DNA of 64,000 nucleotides from JBBQVS01 sp964250765 (GTDB lineage: Bacteria; Chloroflexota; Ktedonobacteria; Ktedonobacterales; Ktedonobacteraceae). Below, in pieces: positions 43,412 to 52,084 of this stretch. The notes beneath the pieces are model-generated. The model saw nothing but the letters and a program-made list of their open reading frames with translations, was not told the DNA's origin and did no database searches. The stretch spans positions 1 through 64,000 of the forward strand of contig CAXUHF010000003.1 in NCBI GenBank assembly GCA_964250765.1. The letters are read 5' to 3'. A program made the position numbers and the translations under genes. Position 1 is the stretch's first letter, and every line of letters begins with the position of its first letter.

Positions 43412-44188
43412 TTACGAGGCAATGGAGCCGCCATCGACGACGAGAATTTGGCCCGTGACATACGCGGCGGCTGGCGAAGCAAGAAATACGATGACGCCTT
43501 GAATGTCGCTGGGTCCACCAAAACGCTGTAAGGGGATATCTGAAAGCATTTGTTGCTCATATTTGTCGAGGAGACCGCGCGACATTTTCGTGGGGAACCA
43601 ACCAGGAGCGATGGCATTGACGGTGATACCATAGTGTGCCCAACTTGTGGCAAGATCGCGTGTCATGTTGACAACAGCACCCTTACTGGCGTGATAGCCA
43701 ACAGCTTGAATATATTTTGGATTGCCACCAACAAGACCAGCAACAGAGGCGATGTTGATGATGGTGCCACCTTGACCGCGAGCAATCATGGTTTTGCCTA
43801 CCGCTTGCGACATAATAAACGTGCCTTTGACGTTGATATCTACAACGCGCTCGAATTGCTCAAGCGGCATCGCTTCGGGCGTGGTGCCCCAGGTCGCACC
43901 ACTGTTGTTGACAAGAATGTCTATCGTGCCAAACGTCTGCTCCGTCTCGGAAACGACGTGAGCGACATCATCTGGTTTTGTGATATCGCAGGCGAGAGCC
44001 AGTGCTTTGCCGCCGCGTGCCTCAATCTCCTGCTTGACGCCTTCGCAAGCTTCAAGTTTGCGCGAACATACAACAACATTTGCGCCAACGTCGGAAAGTG
44101 CATTCGCCATATACTCGCCAAGGCCACGTCCTCCACCCGTGATAACAGCAGTTTTACCATCGAGCCGAAATAGGTCCAATGTCGTCAT
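43412..44188 (-). CDS. SDR-family oxidoreductase
   Basis: A 258-residue classical short-chain dehydrogenase. TGGGRGLG binds the cofactor, NNSGATWG is the structural motif, and IASVAGLV with YHASKGAVVN carries the Ser-Tyr-Lys catalytic set. C-terminal VVDGG is typical. R and K in CSRKLE after strand 2 favour NADP. Such enzymes act on 3-hydroxyacyl or gluconate-like substrates. With the acyl-CoA ligase next on the strand, a role in fatty-acyl turnover is likely but not proven. Confidence 0.92.
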   Translation of the reverse strand: MTTLDLFRLDGKTAVITGGGRGLGEYMANALSDVGANVVVCSRKLEACEGVKQEIEARGGKALALACDITKPDDVAHVVSETEQTFGTIDILVNNSGATWGTTPEAMPLEQFERVVDINVKGTFIMSQAVGKTMIARGQGGTIINIASVAGLVGGNPKYIQAVGYHASKGAVVNMTRDLATSWAHYGITVNAIAPGWFPTKMSRGLLDKYEQQMLSDIPLQRFGGPSDIQGVIVFLASPAAAYVTGQILVVDGGSIAS

Positions 44189-44275
44189 ATCTCATCATCC
44201 CTTCTCAACACTGAATAGGTGTTTTTGCGATACTCTATCGTATCACGTTTTGAAGGTGACGAGGAATATAATAAA

Positions 44276-44393
44276 GAGAAAGAAAGATTGTGCGGCCTAT
44301 TCTGCGTAGGGGAAGTAAGGCGCCACAAATATTTTTTAGGANNNNNNNNNNCTATTCTGCATAGCAGAATAGGCCGCACAATCTTTCTTTCTC
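44276..44393. terminator. 30-bp inverted repeat with assembly gap after the response regulator
   Basis: GAGAAAGAAAGATTGTGCGG and ten more bases (44276-44305) match their exact inverse at 44364-44393. Between lie 36 bases of unrelated sequence, ten N (44342-44351) and a small CTATTCTGC / GCAGAATAG hairpin. The likely true form is one long hairpin ending the response regulator transcript, disturbed in assembly. Confidence 0.5.
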
Positions 44394-44402
44394 GCAAAAA
44401 AA

Positions 44403-44795
44403 TCACGCATGTATTGGTTCGCCAATGAGGGCGTTTACCACATCGAGCACTTCATCGATGGAGAAGGGTTTGCTGATGAACACGTCCAGTCCTAGTTTGC
44501 GTACCTGTTCGCGCACATGCATATCTCCACTGATGACGATAATTGGTACTGTAGAGTGAAGCTTGCGCTTTCGTAGTTGTTGTACAAAAGTCATTCCACA
44601 CATTTCGGGCATCATTAAGTCAAGAAAGATGAGATCGGGTGCTGTTAATTCTGTTGCCTCTGTCAATATTTTCAGAGCAATTGCCCCGTTCGCAGCTCGC
44701 TCCACCTTACACTCACATGCAGCCAACTCTAAGATCGAACAGAGAACATCCTGAATCTCTGTCTCGTTTTCCACTATTAACACTCGTCTCGACAT
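44403..44795 (-). CDS. Receiver-only response regulator
   Basis: A 130-residue CheY-like protein. VENETE supplies the acidic pocket, LIFLDLMMPEMCG the phospho-Asp, VISGD the Thr/Ser position and ISKPFS the conserved Lys. It has no output domain, so it acts by binding partners or in a phosphorelay. The ATG at 44795 follows GGAAAGAG; 44861 is a longer alternative. No histidine kinase is adjacent; TnpB element 1 lies directly upstream. Confidence 0.9.
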   Translation of the reverse strand: MSRRVLIVENETEIQDVLCSILELAACECKVERAANGAIALKILTEATELTAPDLIFLDLMMPEMCGMTFVQQLRKRKLHSTVPIIVISGDMHVREQVRKLGLDVFISKPFSIDEVLDVVNALIGEPIHA

Positions 44796-44945
44796 ACGTT
44801 TCTCTTTCCATAAAAAGTTGTTTCTAACAAAATTGTACATGAAATCCCGTGTTTTCTGCATAATTTGACAGAAAATACGTCTAATTTGGTACTATTGTTT
44901 TTGACATCCTCCCCCGCATAGAATGACGGGGGATTCCTCTTATCG

Positions 44946-46120
44946 CTAAGAGGCACTTCCTGCTTCACTAGCAACCGCACAAGAGGCTTTCACCTGCTTG
45001 CGTCTGACATTGCCTCCACAGGCATTTACGGCTGTGAGTCCCACAGACACGATATTACACGCCGCGTTATAGTCTCTATCCGCCACGTTGCCACAGTCCT
45101 CACACACAAACACGCGGTCTGAAAGCGTTAAATCCTCTTTCTTCCATCCACAGCAATGACAGGTCTTACTTGAAGGATAGAAGCGATCTATCTTGACGAC
45201 GGTACGCCCGTACCAGTTCGCTTTGTATTCGAGTTGTCGCACAAATTCCGACCAGCCCACATCAGCAACCGCTTTGGCTAAACAGTGATTTTTGAGCATC
45301 CCCTTGACATGCAAGTCCTCAAGACAGATCGTTTGGTTTTCACGAATGAGTCTCGTTGACGTTTGATGCTGAAAATCACGTCTCGTATCGGCTATCTTGG
45401 TATGAAGCCTTGCTACTTTCTGACGCGCCTTGTCACGGTTCTTACTTCCCTTCTTCTTTTTCGCGTGTTGACGCTGTAACTTGGCTAGCTTCTTTTCGTA
45501 CTTCGCAAGATGTTTGGGGTTCTCAATCACGTCCCCATCAGAGGTAGCCAGATAGGATTTGAGTCCTAAGTCAATGCCTATGGCCTTGTCTTTGATGGGA
45601 AGGATAGGAATGTTCTCCTCTACGAGGATGGAGACAAAGTAGCGTCCTGCTTTATCCTTTGTGACCGTAACACTTGAAGGTTGGCACCATCAGGTAACGG
45701 GCGACTCCATACAATGGTAAGCGGTTCTTTCTGCTTGGCGAGGGTGAGGATAGAACCGTTCCACACAAATGCAGTAGCCGCATAGGTAGCACTCTGGCGT
45801 CTGTGCTTCTTGTGGTAGGTTGGATATTCTGTATGTCCCTCGAAGAAGTTGACAAATGCTTTCTCTAAATGTCGTAACGATTGTTGGAGGGGAACACTTG
45901 AGACTTCGGCTAACCATGCGGTCCCCTCGGCTTTCTTGAGTGCAGTTAAGGCCGAAGACAAGTCATTGTGATACAGTCTTTTGCCATCTTGAAAGTAGGA
46001 GGTGGTACGCAAGCGCAACGCCCAGTTGTACACGAACCGACAACACCCAAACGTACACGCCAGATTGTGGACTTGTTCAGGCGTTGGGTAAAAGCGGTAC
46101 TTGTAGGCTCGTTGCGTCAT
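44946..46120 (-). pseudogene. tnpB: tnpB, RNA-guided nuclease of IS200/IS605 type, broken by one frameshift
   Basis: The N-terminal part (46120 to about 45687) begins MTQRAYKYRFYPTPEQ. The C-terminal part in another frame carries all RuvC residues: IGIDLG (Asp), CLEDL (Glu) and ADRDYNAA (Asp). A zinc knuckle (CHCCG, CEDCG) is present. Aligned with copy 2, one base is missing after GATGG at about 45687. There the frame shifts and stops 13 codons later. Everything else appears intact, so the lesion is recent or a sequence error. TnpB normally cuts DNA with an omega RNA from the element's right end. Confidence 0.88.
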
Positions 46121-46125
46121 ACGAA

Positions 46126-46278
46126 CTACTTCCCTTCTTGCTTGAGACGGTCATACTCTGTCTTGACTAAACGAGCGAGTGTGGCTTGCATGGTTTCTCC
46201 TGTAACCGCCGCAATAACCTTTAATTGTTGGCGCGTTTCTTGTGACGCTCGTAGCGTTGGCTTCTCTTTCTGTTCCAT
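46126..46278 (-). CDS. Small accessory ORF of the TnpB element (50 residues)
   Basis: ATG 46278 to TAG 46126-46128, ending five bases before tnpB. The protein begins MEQKEKPTLRASQETRQQL and continues KVIAAVTGETMQATLARLVK. A helix-turn-helix arrangement after a short strand resembles ribbon-helix-helix regulators. Copy 2 carries the same ORF at about 80 percent identity with mostly conservative changes, so it is under selection. It may control tnpB expression. Confidence 0.7.
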   Translation of the reverse strand: MEQKEKPTLRASQETRQQLKVIAAVTGETMQATLARLVKTEYDRLKQEGK

Positions 46279-46284
46279 GCATAC

Positions 46285-46313
46285 ATTACACCATATGCAT
46301 ACAAAAATGTCAA
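46285..46313 (-). promoter_or_regulatory. Promoter of the TnpB element, copy 1
   Basis: Minus strand TTGACA (46308-46313), 17-base spacer with TATGCATA, TGTAAT (46285-46290). The same arrangement occurs in copy 2. Transcription should start almost at the small ORF's ATG, so its mRNA may be nearly leaderless. Confidence 0.65.
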
Positions 46314-46397
46314 GAGGGTAGTTCCCCTGCTCCCATCTTGCCCCCTAAGGAACGCCTTTATATCCCCCTTAAAAGAGCGGGGTTTTACAGGCCACTT

Positions 46398-47000
46398 CTA
46401 TAAACCAAGTAAGCCTGTCCCAATGCCAAAGCCAGCAAGAAATATAATCGACCATACTATCAGGTCTTCCCATATCGTTCCGACCTTAAAACGCCATAGA
46501 GACTTAGGCGGAAAGCCATAACGCGTAGGTGAGGGCCAGAAGAGTGGCACACCACCTCTTGTGATACTATCAGCGACAATATGCAGGACCCAACCAGTCA
46601 CAAATGCTTCAAAGGCTATTTTCACTTCTGTGAACAGCACTGGTTGTAGTATCATTCCGCTCATTGCGAACATAACCGGAAGACTGACCACTACAGTAGC
46701 AAAAAAGAGACTGATTAACAATACGCCAAGCAGACTATGTGTAAAACCACGATGGCCTCCTAACAAGCGTCCAAGATGACCATGCTGATCTATATCAGGT
46801 AGACGAGCGCACAAAACAACAAGTGCATAGTATGTTGTCTTATACAAAAGGAGTGGTGATAAGAGTGCGTACTCCAACTGTGGACTTGTGACGAGTATTG
46901 TTAATTGATGCCATGTATAAGCTGCTCCAACGGTATGAAATAAGCTGTTGAGCGTCAATGCTGAAAATGCATTGACCGCTGTATGTGAACGTCCATTCAT
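46398..47000 (-). CDS. YdjM-like membrane-bound metal-dependent hydrolase (DUF457)
   Basis: A 200-residue membrane protein. MNGRSHTAVNAFSAL, LPDIDQHGHLGRLLGGHRGF, THSLLG and HIVADSITRGGVPLFWP contain the His/Asp pattern of the YdjM/DUF457 family (LexA-regulated, phospholipase-C-like metal hydrolases in the membrane). About five membrane helices. The start was placed at ATG 47000, which gives the usual family N-terminus; 47093 would add 31 non-conserved residues. TnpB element 1 starts ten bases after its stop. Confidence 0.85.
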   Translation of the reverse strand: MNGRSHTAVNAFSALTLNSLFHTVGAAYTWHQLTILVTSPQLEYALLSPLLLYKTTYYALVVLCARLPDIDQHGHLGRLLGGHRGFTHSLLGVLLISLFFATVVVSLPVMFAMSGMILQPVLFTEVKIAFEAFVTGWVLHIVADSITRGGVPLFWPSPTRYGFPPKSLWRFKVGTIWEDLIVWSIIFLAGFGIGTGLLGL

Positions 47001-47185
47001 AATGCAAGAAGCCCTCTCAATCCCTGCCTGCTCTTTCTGACTCTGTAATGTATCATCGTCAAACACTGTATATATGGATAGGTGAAAGGGCAATGTAGAT
47101 GAATTTACAATACTATGGTATTATTTTGTGGCAGAGAGCAGAATATCTGTAGGGCGTTCGTTGGGTACAGAATGGAGGAGAGGTT

Positions 47186-50185
47186 ATGGAGAGCAAGATT
47201 ACCTATCATCAGCAGATGAGCTATTGCGGGAAGGCACGTTGTAGCAAGTGCCGTACTGGTATTGGTCATGGACCTTATTGGTATGCCTACCAAACTGTCA
47301 ATGGGCGTATCAAGCGCACGTACATAGGAAAAGAATTGCCGCGAGATGCCGAGCATCTCGCAGGAACCGAACTTGTTCCAATACACCCTCTTGCTCCACC
47401 AACTGCCCCTACGCAACCACTACCGAATGGGCGTGTTCATCGCAATCCATTGATTGGACGTGAGAAAGAACGTACATTGCTTCGTTCCCTCTTGCTCCAA
47501 GTTGAGCATTTTCATCGCAATGCCTCTCTCCACCAAAATCTCGCAGATTTACCGCTAGACACACAACGTACCTCCCAATGTATTATCTTGCTGGGTGAAG
47601 CTGGCATCGGCAAAACTCGTCTTGCGGAAGAACTAGGGCGCGAAGCACAGCAACGGGGTTGGTCTATCCTGTGGAGTCGTGCCTATGCACAAGAAAGTGG
47701 CATTCCTTACCGTGTTTGGACCGATATTCTACGTAAAGCATTTGAGATAGAAGCGTCCGCTTCTACTGGTATAGAGACGCTTGCTGAGGTTGGCGCAGTA
47801 CGTCCGTTAGGTATGCCAGAGATAGACGAGGATGAGTTATACCAATCTGTTCATTCTGGTGTCTCACGATCTCAGATGCCTACGATTGCCGCACGAGATG
47901 CGATCAATCGACCACTACAAGTTATCATTCCTGAATTATGGGTGCCACAACACGCCAACTCTTCTTTCGCCAGTATAGAGCCAGAGCAAGAGCAACTACG
48001 GTTGCGCGAGGCCGCGTATACCTTATTAACAACAATCAGTCAAAAGAAGCCTCTGCTGATTGTGCTCGATGACATTCAATGGGCCGATGGTAGTAGTGGT
48101 GAACTACTTGGCTATCTTGCACGTCACGTGTATAAAACTCCTATTCTTCTGCTTGCTACCTGTCGCTCGAACGAGGCATCGAAATCGTTGAGCAAGATGA
48201 TAGATCATATGCAGCGTGAGCATACTGTTACACTACTCCCTGTTGAGCCTCTTACAAGCGAGGAGATCGCCCAACTCATTGAACATGTGCCAATGCAGCA
48301 GGTACAACGTATTCAAGTACAAGCGGCAGGTAATCCCTTCTTTGCCGAAGAATTAGCTCGTAGCACAAACCCGCCACAGCTACCTAATAACATCTCTGCC
48401 GCCCTTGACTCGCGTATGAATAGTCTGAGCAATGAGTGTCGAACGTTGCTTAGAAATGCGGCGGTGTTGGGTAGCTCATTCGAGTTTCCGCTTATTCATG
48501 CACTGGAGGTCAAACGCGTTGGAGTGCATACCGATGAAGACACCCTATTTGACCTGCTTGAAGAGGCCATAGAAGCTGGTGTTCTCACCGAGGAAGGGAC
48601 GGCAGCACGTGTAACCTATTCGTTCTGGCACCCCCTTATGGTGACGCACCTGTACGAAAGCGTTTCGGCAATGAGACGTACGCACATTCATCGCCGTGTT
48701 GCCGACATTTTATTGCGTATGTATCGTGGACGTGAAACAGAAGTTGCCGCGACAATTGCTCATCACTTACTGCATGGTGGAGCTGAACCTGTACATACGG
48801 CCCATTACGCAGAACTAGCAGGGGATCGTGCCTATGCACTCCTGGCCTATTCAGAAGCTGAACAGCATTATAGGATTGCGTTAGATGCTATGAACGCAAA
48901 CTCTATTCGTCACGAGTCTGACGTAGCAGATACATCGCATCGTGCCTTGTTGACCGAGCGACTAGCTGAAAGCGTGATGGTGCAAGGACGCTTTGTAGAG
49001 GCTCGTACTCTGTTCGAGCGAGTTTTAGCGTATCGCTTTGAAGTGTTGGGCAACGATACGCTCTCAGAAGATGAGGCTCAGGTTCAAGCCCTCTTATGGA
49101 GTGAAATTGGACGTACATGGCTCTACCTCGGCGATAGGGAGAAGGCACGAGTATATTATGAGCGAGGTGAGCAAGTATTACGGCATGAGCATGTGTTTAC
49201 AGGCTTTGCACAGGCACGGTTACGTGTTTTGCAGGGAGGTCTTTTGGCGCAAGAGGGAAATTATGCTGAAGCACTAAGCGCGGCAAAAGACGCTCTCCAT
49301 CTTTTCCAAGAGGCTAACAGGCAAGAACACGTCTCCTCCTATGACCTTCATGCATTAGTACCAGCGAGCCGTATTGAGCGCACGTTACGTGGCGACCAGA
49401 ACGATCTTGGCAGAATCTATATGTTGCTCGGCTCTGTCCATAATAATATGGGACAACTCAATAATGCTCTGGCTCATCTTACGACAGCCTTAACCATGTT
49501 TGAACAACGGAATCAGAAACGTGAGATTGCTAACGCCTCCTGTAATATTGGCTATATCTCGCTCAAAAAAGCCGAGTTTGTTCTAGCACAAAATGCGTTT
49601 GAACGCTCTCTGGCTATTGTGAAATATATTGGTGATGGCCCCATCACGTCTGTAGTATTTAGCAACATGGGCGAACTCGCGGCATCGCGTGGCAATCTGG
49701 AAGAGGCTGAAAACTGGTATAAGCGTGCCTTAAACCTGGCGGAGCAGTTTCGAGATCGGACGTATATTAGCATGTGGAGTGCTCAGCTTGCGGTGATTTT
49801 ACAGACACAACACAAGTCGGCAGAAGCCACCACGTTTGTTGTGCGTGCCTTACAGGTAGGACGTGCTATGCAGAGTACTCTTTGTGTTGGTCATGCACTA
49901 CTTGCCCTTGCTACTATACGCATTTTACAGGCCCAAAGTACTGGCGAGAAACGCTTACTCACACATGCACATACTCATGCTGCACGCGTCCTCCTCCTAC
50001 CCAAACTCGATGCTGAAACGTACACACATGGGCAACTCGTGCTCGCTCATTCTCTGCTTCTGCTTGGTACTCTGTCTGAGGCCAGAACACGACTTGAGGA
50101 GGTTGTTGAGCAGGCACATAACTACACTCTTGCATTAATCGAACAACAAGCGTGGCAACTACTTGATGAGTTGAATAAGAGGTAG
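47186..50185 (+). CDS. STAND ATPase with TPR domain and Cys-rich N-terminus
   Basis: A 999-residue protein. Residues 1-55 are the same Cys-rich domain as in the BTAD regulator at 32872 (YCGKARCSKCRTGIGHGPYW, then TYIGKELP). About 85-420 is an AAA_16 ATPase (LGEAGIGKTRLAEELG, LLIVLDDIQWADGSS), and about 470-990 are TPRs. Unlike the paralogue it has no BTAD/DNA-binding part, so it may act as partner or decoy rather than as DNA binder. GGAGGAG lies before the ATG. One short stretch (ARDAINRPLQV at about residue 238) reads like a translated REP-like unit. Function is unknown. Confidence 0.88.
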   Translation: MESKITYHQQMSYCGKARCSKCRTGIGHGPYWYAYQTVNGRIKRTYIGKELPRDAEHLAGTELVPIHPLAPPTAPTQPLPNGRVHRNPLIGREKERTLLRSLLLQVEHFHRNASLHQNLADLPLDTQRTSQCIILLGEAGIGKTRLAEELGREAQQRGWSILWSRAYAQESGIPYRVWTDILRKAFEIEASASTGIETLAEVGAVRPLGMPEIDEDELYQSVHSGVSRSQMPTIAARDAINRPLQVIIPELWVPQHANSSFASIEPEQEQLRLREAAYTLLTTISQKKPLLIVLDDIQWADGSSGELLGYLARHVYKTPILLLATCRSNEASKSLSKMIDHMQREHTVTLLPVEPLTSEEIAQLIEHVPMQQVQRIQVQAAGNPFFAEELARSTNPPQLPNNISAALDSRMNSLSNECRTLLRNAAVLGSSFEFPLIHALEVKRVGVHTDEDTLFDLLEEAIEAGVLTEEGTAARVTYSFWHPLMVTHLYESVSAMRRTHIHRRVADILLRMYRGRETEVAATIAHHLLHGGAEPVHTAHYAELAGDRAYALLAYSEAEQHYRIALDAMNANSIRHESDVADTSHRALLTERLAESVMVQGRFVEARTLFERVLAYRFEVLGNDTLSEDEAQVQALLWSEIGRTWLYLGDREKARVYYERGEQVLRHEHVFTGFAQARLRVLQGGLLAQEGNYAEALSAAKDALHLFQEANRQEHVSSYDLHALVPASRIERTLRGDQNDLGRIYMLLGSVHNNMGQLNNALAHLTTALTMFEQRNQKREIANASCNIGYISLKKAEFVLAQNAFERSLAIVKYIGDGPITSVVFSNMGELAASRGNLEEAENWYKRALNLAEQFRDRTYISMWSAQLAVILQTQHKSAEATTFVVRALQVGRAMQSTLCVGHALLALATIRILQAQSTGEKRLLTHAHTHAARVLLLPKLDAETYTHGQLVLAHSLLLLGTLSEARTRLEEVVEQAHNYTLALIEQQAWQLLDELNKR
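47895..47920. repeat. Possible REP-like fossil inside the STAND ATPase gene
   Basis: GAGATGCGATCAATCGACCA followed by CTACAA resembles the right arm of the CCGATTTATCGC type (GGACGCGATAAATCGGTCCCTACA in pieces). No partner arm is clear upstream. It is translated as DAINRPLQ, in the same frame as DAMNRSLQ of the PP2C linker. Confidence 0.4.
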
Positions 50186-50202
50186 TCACTGTAATATTTT
50201 CC

Positions 50203-50252
50203 TTAAACAAAATATTACATTCTGTTAACACAAAACTGTGCCATTCTGTACA
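50203..50252 (+). promoter_or_regulatory. PHO-box-like direct repeats
   Basis: TTAAAC (50203), ATTACA (50214), TTAACA (50225), a weak CTGTGC (50236) and TGTACA (50247) start every 11 bases. Direct repeats with 11-base period are the form bound by PhoB/PhoP regulators. They lie 70 to 120 bases before the phosphate-type transporter gene. Confidence 0.5.
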
Positions 50253-50320
50253 AGGTCTTCCGTATCCCATGTAGGTGGACAAAATAGTGCTATTGCACCT
50301 ACAGAGGGAAGGAAACTTCA

Positions 50321-51802
50321 ATGTCATCATCCGAGGAAGCTCTGAAACAATTAGATGAAAGCCCTATGTCAGGCTTTCACTTCAAAACGGTGATTACAGC
50401 AGGTATGGGCTTTTTCACCGACGCGTATGACCTTTTTGTGATTGGTGTTGTCTCGACTATTCTGACACAGGTTTGGCATATCAAATCGTTTGAAGTCTCG
50501 CTCTTGAGTAGCGTAGCCCTTCTTGCCTCTGTGCTTGGTGCCGTCGTCTTCGGACGTATCGCTGATACAATGGGGCGTAAATTCATCTACGGCTACGAAC
50601 TTATTGTGCTTGCGGCTGGGGCTATCGCTTCAGCACTCGCACCGAATATTATCTGGCTCTTAATCTTCCGTTTTATCCTCGGTGTTGGTATTGGTGGCGA
50701 CTATCCAGTAAGTTCTACGCTAGTCAGCGAGTACGCGAACCGTAAAGATCGTGGTAAATTGATTACCTTCGTATTCTCGACACAAGCCCTTGGCCTGATC
50801 ATTGGTCCGTTGCTTACCTATATCTTGCTTATCAGCAAGGTACCCGCCGATCTGGTGTGGCGCATCATTCTTGGTGCGGGTGCGATTCCTGCGCTCGCCA
50901 CGTTCTGGCTACGTCGCCAAATTTCGGAGTCTCCACGTTTCGCACTGGCTCAAGGCGATGAAGCAGGCGTGCAACGCGCGGTAGACATGGCAGAGGGAAA
51001 GAAAAAAGACGCGGCTGAAGCTGGCGACAAGAGCGAGAGCCTTGCACCAAAGCAGCAGACAAAACAAGAGAATGGTCAGAACAACAAGCACAAAACGAGT
51101 TGGAAAGAACTGTTCACAACACGCCACTGGCTCATCTGGTTGATTGGAGCAGCAGGCACCTGGTTCTTGCTAGACATTGCCTATTATGGCACCACCGTGT
51201 CTACACCGCTTGTTATCAAGCTCTTTAGCCCGAAATCAACGCTACCGACGAATATGCTGTATACACTCCTCATCTTCGTGGTTGCCGCACTGCCCGGCTA
51301 CATTCTCGCCGCTTTCTTGGTTGATCGTATTGGACGTAAGCCCATTCAACTCGTCGGCTTCGCAATGATGGCCCTGTCCTTCGGTACCTTGTTCATCTTT
51401 CCAGCACTGTCGAAGATTACAATTACCTTCCTGATACTGTATGGATTGTCCTACCTCTTCACAGAATTTGGTCCAAACATCACAACGTTCCTGTATCCCG
51501 CCGAGATTTTTCCGGTAACGGTACGAACTACCGCGCATGGTATCGCTGCTGGTCTCGGTAAGTTTGGCGCGTTCATCGGCGCATTCATGTTCCCACTTCT
51601 GCTTGCTAACGCATCGTTTAAACTTCCTGGTACAATGGGCGTTGCTGCCGTCATCTGTGTTCTTGGCTTCTTGCTCACATTTGTGTTGCCTGAGCCAAAA
51701 CAGAAATCGCTAGAAACCATCGAGAAAGAAGGCGAGCAGTTAGACGAGCAGCACGAAGAAAAGAGCGAAAACCAGCCTCGCACGTCTGTCGCTGGTCAAT
51801 AG
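50321..51802 (+). CDS. MFS transporter of the phosphate:H+ symporter type
   Basis: A 493-residue protein with twelve membrane helices. GMGFFTDAYDLFVIGVVS in helix 1 with its conserved Asp, FGRIADTMGRKFIYGYEL, and GVGIGGDYPVSSTLVSEYA in helix 4 are signatures of the PHS family (Pho84-like phosphate:proton symporters). The loop between helices 6 and 7 is long and highly charged (about 60 residues), as in that family. The transported solute may also be an organic acid. PHO-box-like repeats upstream favour phosphate. A terminator region with an N gap follows. Confidence 0.85.
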   Translation: MSSSEEALKQLDESPMSGFHFKTVITAGMGFFTDAYDLFVIGVVSTILTQVWHIKSFEVSLLSSVALLASVLGAVVFGRIADTMGRKFIYGYELIVLAAGAIASALAPNIIWLLIFRFILGVGIGGDYPVSSTLVSEYANRKDRGKLITFVFSTQALGLIIGPLLTYILLISKVPADLVWRIILGAGAIPALATFWLRRQISESPRFALAQGDEAGVQRAVDMAEGKKKDAAEAGDKSESLAPKQQTKQENGQNNKHKTSWKELFTTRHWLIWLIGAAGTWFLLDIAYYGTTVSTPLVIKLFSPKSTLPTNMLYTLLIFVVAALPGYILAAFLVDRIGRKPIQLVGFAMMALSFGTLFIFPALSKITITFLILYGLSYLFTEFGPNITTFLYPAEIFPVTVRTTAHGIAAGLGKFGAFIGAFMFPLLLANASFKLPGTMGVAAVICVLGFLLTFVLPEPKQKSLETIEKEGEQLDEQHEEKSENQPRTSVAGQ

Positions 51803-51809
51803 ACCAACT

Positions 51810-51938
51810 CTAAATGCTGCGCCGAACACGTATTGAGAACCTTATTCAACGAATAAGGTTCTCAATACGTGNNNNNNNNNNTTTTATAAGATTTTCAACT
51901 TATTTCTGTTATAATCCGTTGTTCGGCGCAGCATTTAG
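51810..51938. terminator. Nested inverted repeats with assembly gap after the transporter gene
   Basis: CTAAATGCTGCGCCGAAC (51810-51827) matches its inverse at 51921-51938. Inside, CACGTATTGAGAACC with CTTATTC (51828 on) forms a second, near-perfect hairpin to 51871, followed by ten N (51872-51881) and an A/T-rich stretch with TATAAT at about 51910. The inner hairpin is a good terminator. The outer pairing may be an assembly effect. Confidence 0.5.
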
Positions 51939-52084
51939 ATATGTGTAATCCATTTCCCCTTCAAGAACGTACTCTCCTATGAACTGCTAAAGAACTCTTG
52001 TTATGCTTTATTACAAGAGCTTTATATAACGCTAACAGAGGTATTCTGTGAGCGTTCTTCTTTTTATTGGGAGAATTGAAGAGT

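Larger units (their letters stand above)
44901..46388 (-). mobile_element. TnpB-only IS200/IS605-type element, copy 1
   Basis: The boundaries follow from alignment with copy 2 (53961-55447). The left end (minus strand) begins GTAAAACCC at 46388 and the right end finishes GGATGTCAA at 44901; sequences diverge outside. It contains a small ORF and a broken tnpB, but no tnpA. The right end holds a hairpin of CCCCC / GGGGG pairs typical of the subterminal structures. Length 1488 versus 1487 for copy 2. It sits between two genes and disrupts none. Confidence 0.8.
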
